Shown here piece by piece: positions 57,346-64,000 of a DNA stretch of 64,000 nt. The DNA comes from Bolinopsis microptera (Eukaryota > Ctenophora > Tentaculata > Lobata > Bolinopsidae): positions 1,126,001 to 1,190,000 of the forward strand of contig NC_087082.1 of assembly GCF_026151205.1 (NCBI RefSeq). The letters are read 5' to 3'. Numbering within the stretch: position 1 is the stretch's first letter; each line of letters begins with the position of its first letter. The position numbers and the translations under genes are program-made. Under the pieces are notes generated by a model, which worked only from the letters and a program-made list of their open reading frames with translations, did not search any database and had not been told where the DNA came from.

Positions 57346-57779
57346 CAGCACAGCAATATATATCTAAATATCAGATCCTCTGTAATCATAATGTATAAAA
57401 AAAGGAGCTTTTCTCTGTGCTGAAGGATGAATCAAGGCAGATCATGGTTCTGTTAGCAGGCCACCCTAGTTATGGACAATACATATATATAAAATAATTA
57501 AATTATAATTTTAAAATTGTGTCAAGATTGAACTAAAACATAACTCAGGGTAAAATAGACGTATTCCCTTCGTCAAATTAACTATTTACAATACTAAACT
57601 TAAATGAAATTAATTGATTGTTTACCGATACATGGAGTACAGGGTACCGATACATGGAGTATAGGGACGGATAATGGTTCATGTTTAAAATATAATTCAA
57701 ACAATATACACATAATATAACAATTACCCTATATAAAAATTCAATATAAATTCAATAGAAAACTAAATAAAATTTATAA

Positions 57780-58560
57780 ACACCCTTTAAGTAGTATAAG
57801 TAAGCCAGTTTAAAGAACTGGCTCCAAATTAATATCTAATTCTGCTATTTTTACTGCACTACTACTTTTTAACCCTCTCTCTCCTCTAAGAGCTATGACT
57901 GTTGTTCTCAAAAGGTCAAATCTTACTCTCTTCCTAATAAATGTCATTGCTTCACTATATCGTTGGCCTGATTTCCTAGAAAGTTTATCCGCTAATTTCT
58001 TGAAGAACTTATTAGCTTCCCTTCCCATACCCCCAGTGGTTGATAGGACTATAATGGTTCATGTAGTACTGTAAGGAAAAGCTCTAACTAAGCATCTTAG
58101 AAGACATTATATCTTAACCAGTATGATTTCATACACCGATGGTTCTGAGTGAGAGCTCCCCTTTTTATACCTTTTTAAAGATATTAACTACTATACTACG
58201 AGATCCATGATCTTTGTAATATAAATACAGCTTATTGGAAGTTTGATGTACAGGCTCTAAGCTTACGTCTAGACTCTATATCTACTATTTTAACTACTAA
58301 TTTTTAGTAATTTCCCCTCTCGGCTTTAATAGGGGCATAACGACGTTGTCTCACGTTGCGACCTCTAAAGTTTGTTTCTCTGGAATTTTCTTAACGGGTG
58401 ATACTCGTAAAATATCTGTTCCATATATTGGACGAGTCCAACTCGGCGCGCGTCCTGGTAGGTTGTAAACCTACAAGAATTTTCCCCTTTTAAAGATATG
58501 CTCTGCTTATCAAAATAAAACAGTAATGATAAAATAAATTGTTGTATTTTTAAAAACAAA
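57780..58560 (-). pseudogene. Retroelement tail fragment
   Basis: 57810-58028 encodes MGREANKFFKKLADKLSRKS then RVRFDLLRTTVIALRGERG, a pattern (GGMGxExxxFxxxLA ... RxRFxLLRxxxxxIRG) that I recall from C-termini of retroelement polyproteins in invertebrate genomes. The exact class is uncertain. About 350 bp upstream on the same strand lies the block shared with the 3' region of the LINE at 53.86 kb. No other domain survives. Confidence 0.5.
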
Positions 58561-60942
58561 TTAATGCTAGTGTCACTTATGTGATTTGAAAATGAAATCA
58601 AACCAAACGAAATTTAATTTTTCATTAGAAATTCAAATTTTCAAACCAAATGACTAATACAAAAGGTGTCAAGAACTATTTAATGATAGCTTTTGAATTG
58701 ATTCGAATGATTTATTTAGCTTTACAATCATTTTAAACGCCCTTTTGACGGTGTCAATAAATTTTAAATGCTTGTGTTATGAAACATAAAAAATAATTTC
58801 ATTTATTTGCAATTATAAATTTGCAATGTGTCAAAAAAACGTTTTTTATTGTCGTGCAATGTACATATTCAAATTAAAACTACATAGTAAGCTTAAGTTT
58901 CACCTAACCATGTGTTTTTGGAAGCCCAAGGGCTTTGGATGGCACCAGTCATGTCGATTAATCATATTTATCATCAATATTTCTGCTTGATATGAGTGAT
59001 GAGGTTTCAAGGAAATATAAATCTTTCAGAAATATAGTGCGCGCCTTTTAAAATTTAAATGTCTATTTTATAATTTATCAATTTTCAATTTTTTGGATAT
59101 AACCTGAAATATGCAAGTAAATCAAAAATTTTCAAAATTAAAATTATTTATCATTTGTCACTTGGCTTGCTGGTCTATGATTTAATTTTTACATTAAAAA
59201 TTTACAATTAACTTGCTAAATTTCACATATGACATAGCTGCATGAGACGCGCGCTACTGCAAGCAAAAGGGCTCTGGTTAAAGCAATTGTTAAGTACGTG
59301 TAGATCTCCGGGAAATTTTTTTTAAATGTTTACGCGCGCGGAGCAGTAATTTAGCTTTAGTTTAAAATTCAAAATATCGTGCAGCTGCTTAAGCCAATTT
59401 AAAACTGTTAAAATAACAAACTCCTGCCAAAAATGAAACGTGTCGATGGTTATTTTCCGAAATTAATACACATTGTTAATTAAGTTTCACATATACCGTC
59501 CCTGGAAGTCCCTGTCTCCCCATCGTTAACCCGTAAGGGGTTGCACCAGGGGCGGTGGTAACAGAACTTCAAGACTCTCGGAGTCTGTTGTCGATATCTA
59601 TGTATAATATATTTATGGTATATAATTTGGGAGTCTCTCTCTCCAGCAGCAGGAGTTGGAGAATGGGGACGCGTTGTGAAAGCCACCGCAAGGAAGGCTT
59701 ACAGTCGACGCCGACCAATCAAAAGAAGAAGTTTCACATATATGCAAAATGGAAATATGAAATAAAACAAATGCCTGCAGAGAAAATTGCGCGTCAAATA
59801 ACATGACTTGAGTAACACATGTTTGGAAGTTGTCGCTTTATTTCCAATTTGCGATTGCGCCGTGCATTATCATGCTTTGAGCTCCGAAACTTGAAGAAGC
59901 TTCTGAATGACACTTTAATGCGTTAACTTTTTGGTGAGCATAGTCCTTTGTGATTGGTACTAAACAATAAACAAAACGCTGATTAGGTTCATGTTTAATA
60001 AAAGCTGTTATTATTGTTGAACAATCATCATGAAATCTATAATCCATATAGATTTTATAATTCATTTTTGCACTATCAGCTGAAATGCCGAATAACATTG
60101 TTATTAAATTATATAATACAGCAAAAAGCTAAAACTGGCCTGGTCCTGTAACCTAGGTCCTGCCATTGATAATGTGTCAGTCCAACCAAATTTTGATCAT
60201 CTAAATAAAAGAAAGATGTGGATCATCAAAGGATCAGCTGGAGCTAATGATGCTGAATGTAACAGGACCTTCTTTAAACACTAAAGATGTGTATTGGAGG
60301 GGAATTTTCTGGCTATGCCAGTTTGAATTTTCATCTTCATTCGCAATTTTCCGGTGGCTCGGCTGAGTTATCTTTAGGTCTGCATATATCCGATGAAGTC
60401 CTTTCACCCTTGGTGCTAGGGATCGGATTGATGGCATATTGTGGGTCTCGAACCTGCAACCTTCGTTTACAATTTATACAAACCACCACTCCTTAAACTT
60501 GAACGTCCACGATGTGTTGGACCCTCATGATAGTAGACAGGTGTTTTGCGATCTGTGTATTTCTGTTGAAAATTTTCCCTGGCCAAACGTCCTATTCCAT
60601 CTTACAGCATACAGGATGTCCCTTTTAACTCAACTGGAGTGTACTTAAAAAACATATTGAATTGCTAACTCTTCTTGGGTTCTTTGTTCCCCTTTCACTT
60701 TCGTTTATTTCCACTCGAGAAATTGAAGTTGAAGTTAAGAATTAGATAGTAATGAGAAGCAGCACAACAGTATACATTGCTGACATGATAGTATTAATGA
60801 TTGTGATAATTCGAATAATATATTTCATAACAGTTGATATTGGTCCGATTTTTGTTCATCGTAAATTCAGTTTGAGTCTTGGTTTCTTAATACAATTTAT
60901 TGCAGCATGTGGTTGTAGAATGTAATTGTTTTACAAAGCAAG
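58561..60942. other. AT-rich spacer with repeat remnants
   Basis: No supported gene. The segment at about 59565-59690 (ACTTCAAGACTCTCGGAGTC, GGGAGTCTCTCT, CAGGAGTTGG) resembles the tail of the decayed LINE near 53168-53265 and is probably a related 3' fragment. Minus frames at 59838-60098 and 60234-60437 are open but have no recognisable motif. The right end holds the 5' flank of the HMG-box gene, with an acceptor (TTATTGCAG) at 60904. Confidence 0.45.
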
Positions 60943-61719
60943 ATGAGTAACTGTGACGATGTTGCCAATGAGTTCTGGAGGAACAAATATCTGAAAATCT
61001 TAGAGTATGCTTATCAAGTCTTGCAAAGTAATAAATTGTATCATGCGAAGATAAAACGTTTAAACAAGAATACCCGACGTGTTTCTAAGCACAACAATTA
61101 TTTTGTGCATGTTCTGAAAAATCATGGTGATGATTTTGGACTACATTGCCCTTCAGTTTGGGAGAAAATAGCTTATCCTGGTGCCATATCAGAACCACTT
61201 TTAGACGCTAAAGCTCAAATGAAGAAACCCCCAAATGCCTTCTTTTTGTACTGTAAGGAAAACAGAGACTCTGTCAAAAAATTAATTCGGGAACAGCCTG
61301 CAGGTATGTTTGATGCAAGAAACGAAATCACTAGACAACTAGCGAAAGACTGGAATGCTTTGCCTCAAGAGGAAAGGGAGAAATATTTTGAGAAATATAG
61401 AGACAATATTGAGCAATATGAGGAATCAATTCGTGAGGAAAGCAGAAAAAATAAACTTATGTTTGCTATGAGTAGTAGTGAAGATGAAGAGGAAGAGGAA
61501 TTGCCTTTTCCCTCATCCCTGCAAACTCCAGGACATCCCTCGCAAACTCCCACCCATCTCTCGCCCATGTTGACGCCCTTCCATCCATCTCAGACCCCTT
61601 CTCATTCTTCTCACTACGGGACACAGTTTTCAGACAATATGATCAATGACTTGTTTGCTAATGGGAATAGTAATAGTGTTTCTGGATTTGGTAATATGTT
61701 TAAATTCCCTAAACAATGA
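60943..61719 (+). CDS. INO80F/HMG-box protein, Nhp10-like INO80 complex subunit, 258 aa
   Basis: A single coding exon. Residues ~10-60 (FWRNKYLKILEYAYQVLQSN then KRLNKNTRRVSKHNNYFVHV, LKNHGDDF) match the coiled-coil INO80F domain shared by TFPT and yeast Nhp10. Residues ~92-160 are an HMG box (KKPPNAFFLYCKENRDSVKK, ITRQLAKDWNALPQEEREKY). The combination of INO80F and an HMG box is the architecture of Nhp10, a DNA-binding module of the INO80 chromatin remodeller, so a nuclear remodelling role is inferred. An acidic patch (SSSEDEEEEELPFPSS) and a TP/SQTP-rich tail with imperfect HPSQTP repeats follow. An acceptor lies 38 nt before the ATG. It is transcribed in the same direction as geminin, 500 bp further on. 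Confidence 0.8.
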   Translation: MSNCDDVANEFWRNKYLKILEYAYQVLQSNKLYHAKIKRLNKNTRRVSKHNNYFVHVLKNHGDDFGLHCPSVWEKIAYPGAISEPLLDAKAQMKKPPNAFFLYCKENRDSVKKLIREQPAGMFDARNEITRQLAKDWNALPQEEREKYFEKYRDNIEQYEESIREESRKNKLMFAMSSSEDEEEEELPFPSSLQTPGHPSQTPTHLSPMLTPFHPSQTPSHSSHYGTQFSDNMINDLFANGNSNSVSGFGNMFKFPKQ

Positions 61720-62219
61720 GCTTGATTAGTTCTGATAATTTTCTATCATTTCTTGCTTAGAATTTGAATTATGCAAATTTTTATCATTAATATCAATTGT
61801 TAATAAGTTAAAGCACATGATATGGTGTGACTATTATGCGCAAGGTGGAATAAGAAGGTTAAAGAATCGATTTATAATTATGTTTGCATTGAATTTTTAT
61901 TTCTCCATCATCTAATCTTTGATACAATTTCATTGGTGATGTGTATCGAGACTGTTCTGATGTATTTGTATCTTCACAGGAAAAGACCTGTAAAGGGATA
62001 ATTTACATGCAACTCAACTGTATTTTATAACCGTATTACGTTTTTGGGTCTCATCAGATCAACTTTTAAAGTTATTATTGATAAATTCTTTTAAAGTTAA
62101 CATCATTTGAAATTTAAAATATACCCAAGAAAGATATATATCCAAGCCTTTATTTTGTCATTTTATATGTTGTTAATTTTCACTTGTCTTTAACCATAAC
62201 ACTGCTTTTTAGTTCTGAA
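61720..62219. other. Spacer between the HMG-box gene and geminin
   Basis: AT-rich 3' UTR and intergenic sequence with no open frame of interest. It ends in a polypyrimidine tract and AG (CTGCTTTTTAG, to 62212) just before the geminin start. Confidence 0.5.
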
Positions 62220-62544
62220 ATGAGTGATAATGCCAACAAAGAAAATGTGAAGATGACAAGTCGTGCTCCCCTGACAACCATTACCAACCGATCAAATGTT
62301 TCCAAACGTGGGTTAATGATGAAAGAAAGCATAAAGTCAGCACCACCAAAAATAAGAACAAGTAAAAGTACTCAGACCGAAATACACTACTCAGAAGTAA
62401 GCTGTGGTACATCGGATAATGCTGCTGAGGAAATGATTTCTGCCTTGACTGGTGGACCGTTAAATGAGACTTATTTTGAAGGCTTAGCTGAACAGCGCAG
62501 AGAGGCTTTGGAAATTACCATAGACGAAAATGAAGAGCTATATC
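62220..62544 (+). CDS. GMNN: Geminin, first coding exon (108 codons, continues beyond window)
   Basis: Geminin binds CDT1 to block replication re-licensing and also regulates chromatin and multiciliogenesis partners. The exon carries MSDNANKENV, a basic Ser/Thr-rich segment, KSTQTE and CGTSDNAAEEMISALTGG, then YFEGLAEQRREALEITIDEN and EELY at the start of the coiled coil, which matches the CDT1-binding region of the family. It ends at the donor TATC|GTAAGT in phase 1, so the rest of the coiled coil must lie on further exons. None is visible before 64000, because the intron holds a mariner-type transposon. The acceptor 7 nt before the ATG means the 5' UTR is completed by splicing. Confidence 0.88.
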
Positions 62545-62642
62545 GTAAGTGGACACCATTTACTGCTCATTTTTTGATATTTTGTCTTAAAACGATTTAA
62601 TGTTACTGCTTGATAAAATTTAAATAGATCTGTGTTGCAGTT

Positions 62643-64000
62643 ATACAGGGTGGCCCATGATAGTCTACACATCCTTATCTCTTAAAATTGTTACAGGTCG
62701 CTGAGATCTTGCTAATTATTTTATTTCAGAATAGAAAAGCGCCATAACTTACGTTCTGATTAATATTTTTGCTTCAAATTTTTAGAGAATGTCAATCATA
62801 ATTAGACACAACTTCGTGCTAAGTTTTGTGTGAGTCTGAGCTTGTCTGAAAAAATTAGCTCCTGAGTGTGCTAGCGTTAATTTCTCACCCAGAACTGTTT
62901 ACATTGGTTAATAGAAACCACCAAAAAAAATCCTGGGTAAAAAAATTAAAAAACCACCGATTTATTTATGTTTTACCAATTCTATTCACCACGATGCATC
63001 GCACATTCCATTCTCTACACTGCTGTACAGTGTACATCCTATATTTTAACTGATAAGGACTATCACAGATGATCCTTCCTGCTTGTTTATATCGTTCTGC
63101 TCACTTGCCTTAACAAATTTAAAATTATAGCTGGATGATTAGCCTACAATTTTATCGATACTGAAATCAATTGAATTGCGTTTCTCGACAGGCACCACGA
63201 GAAGGTTCATCCATTGCCCGCCGTGTTGGCGATTAAAATCACCGTTTGTGTTGGCGATTAAAATCACCGTTTAGAGAAGGTGCTCAATGTGACCACCGCC
63301 TCGGCTCTTCAGGACGTCCATCCTCTTGGCTACTGATAAACAGGAGTTCTGGCAGTGAGTGATGGGGATGTTCCGCAAGTTGTCACGAATGACAACTTCT
63401 AAAGCAGCAAGGTTGGGGATGGGTAGACTCTCGTAGACCTTATCCTTCAACCATCCCCACAGGAAGAAGTCGCAAGGAGTGAGGTCAGGAGAGCGGGCTG
63501 GCCAGTGTTGAGCAAGTTTCTCTCCGATCGTCATGCTCCCAAACTGGTCACCGAGGTAATCAATAATGCGGTTGGGGATGTGCACTCTCGCCCCGTCCTG
63601 CATAAAGCTCATGAGAGACGGATCCAGGTCGTGGTGTGCACAGAAGTTGAAGAGTTCTGGTATGAAGAAGCTCTGCAACATCTGTAGACCTAGCGATCTC
63701 CGTTCACAGTTACAGTGGCACCAGCTGCATCCTTGAAGAAGTATGGTCCGATGATTCCGTGAGAAGAGATCGCACACCAGACGTTCAGCTTTGGAGAGTT
63801 CTGAGTAGGTCTCTGCTGCACGCTGTCAGGTCTCTGGCTGCCCCAGTGTATTGCGTTGTGGCTGTTGACGGAACCGTGGAGGCAGAACTTGGCTTCGTCG
63901 GTCCACCAGATGTTTCCGATAAAGTCCTCGTTTGTGGAATCTTTCAGAAGCAACCAGTCAGCAAAGCGTACTCTATACTAACTGGTGGATCCTGAAGCTG
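62643..64000 (-). mobile_element. Degenerate mariner/Tc1-superfamily transposon, truncated by window edge
   Basis: The element's right end is at about 62643 (TATACAGGGTGGCCCATGAT, typical of such termini, with TA at the target). The transposase is on the minus strand in two overlapping frames. 63690-63953 holds FIGNIWWTDEAKFCLHGSVN and VWCAISSHGIIGPYFF. 63271-63777 holds FMQDGARVHIPNRIIDYLGD, PARSPDLTPCDFFLWGWLKD and a GGGHIEHLL tail. The catalytic aspartates are WTDEA, QDGA and PCDFF; the second and third are about 41 residues apart. A frameshift near 63700-63770 and a stop near 63985 show it is inactive. A 22-bp direct duplication (GGCGATTAAAATCACCGTTT) lies at 63224-63272. It sits in the first coding intron of geminin. 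Confidence 0.85.

Noticed and set aside
59838-60098. 86-codon minus ORF
   Set aside because: No recognisable domain and no splice support; length is within chance for this base composition.

Overview
The window is nuclear DNA from an invertebrate animal. Genes are split by GT-AG introns and separated by long AT-rich, repeat-rich stretches. The gene set is metazoan: geminin, a RIM-type C2 protein, lysosomal beta-galactosidase, NME7, IQCH, mitochondrial ATP synthase delta and a rhodopsin-family GPCR. Several start codons sit 0-7 nt after a strong splice acceptor, which hints at spliced-leader trans-splicing (known in hydrozoans, ctenophores, flatworms and others). The phylum cannot be fixed from the sequence.

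Layout. 1-6.4 kb is non-coding, with a 35-bp satellite, a 69-nt G tract and a long GA/GGGA array. A small unrecognised four-exon gene (+) lies at 6.4-7.3 kb. 7.75-24.6 kb is a 14-exon beta-galactosidase gene (-). I reconstructed it exon by exon with consistent phases: 1947 coding bases, 648 codons plus stop. Its introns carry minisatellites that duplicate its own splice sites, a hAT-like palindromic element, an E-box cluster and, in intron 5, an intronless GPCR on the opposite strand. A compact RIM/C2B gene (+) follows at 25.7-27.3 kb. 27.3-35.8 kb is a gene desert with a 2.5-kb composite minisatellite and one possible terminal exon. A secreted LDLa-containing protein (+) spans 35.8-40.8 kb. 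Its introns hold a near-perfect 145-bp inverted repeat, a dispersed repeat and a truncated LINE.

41.5-51.0 kb is the most gene-dense part: a small + gene, then five minus-strand units in series (ATP synthase delta, IQCH, NME7, a 46-codon ORF starting 7 nt after the NME7 stop, and a G-patch-like gene). IQCH and NME7 are both axoneme/cilia-associated families, so the block has both an operon-like layout and a partial functional theme.

51.5-58.6 kb is retroelement territory: a decayed RNase H LINE, then a LINE with an uninterrupted 1016-codon endonuclease-reverse transcriptase ORF, then another retroelement tail. The right end holds an INO80F/HMG-box protein (Nhp10-like INO80 subunit, +) and the first coding exon of geminin (+). 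A degenerate mariner-type transposon lies in the geminin intron and runs off the window.
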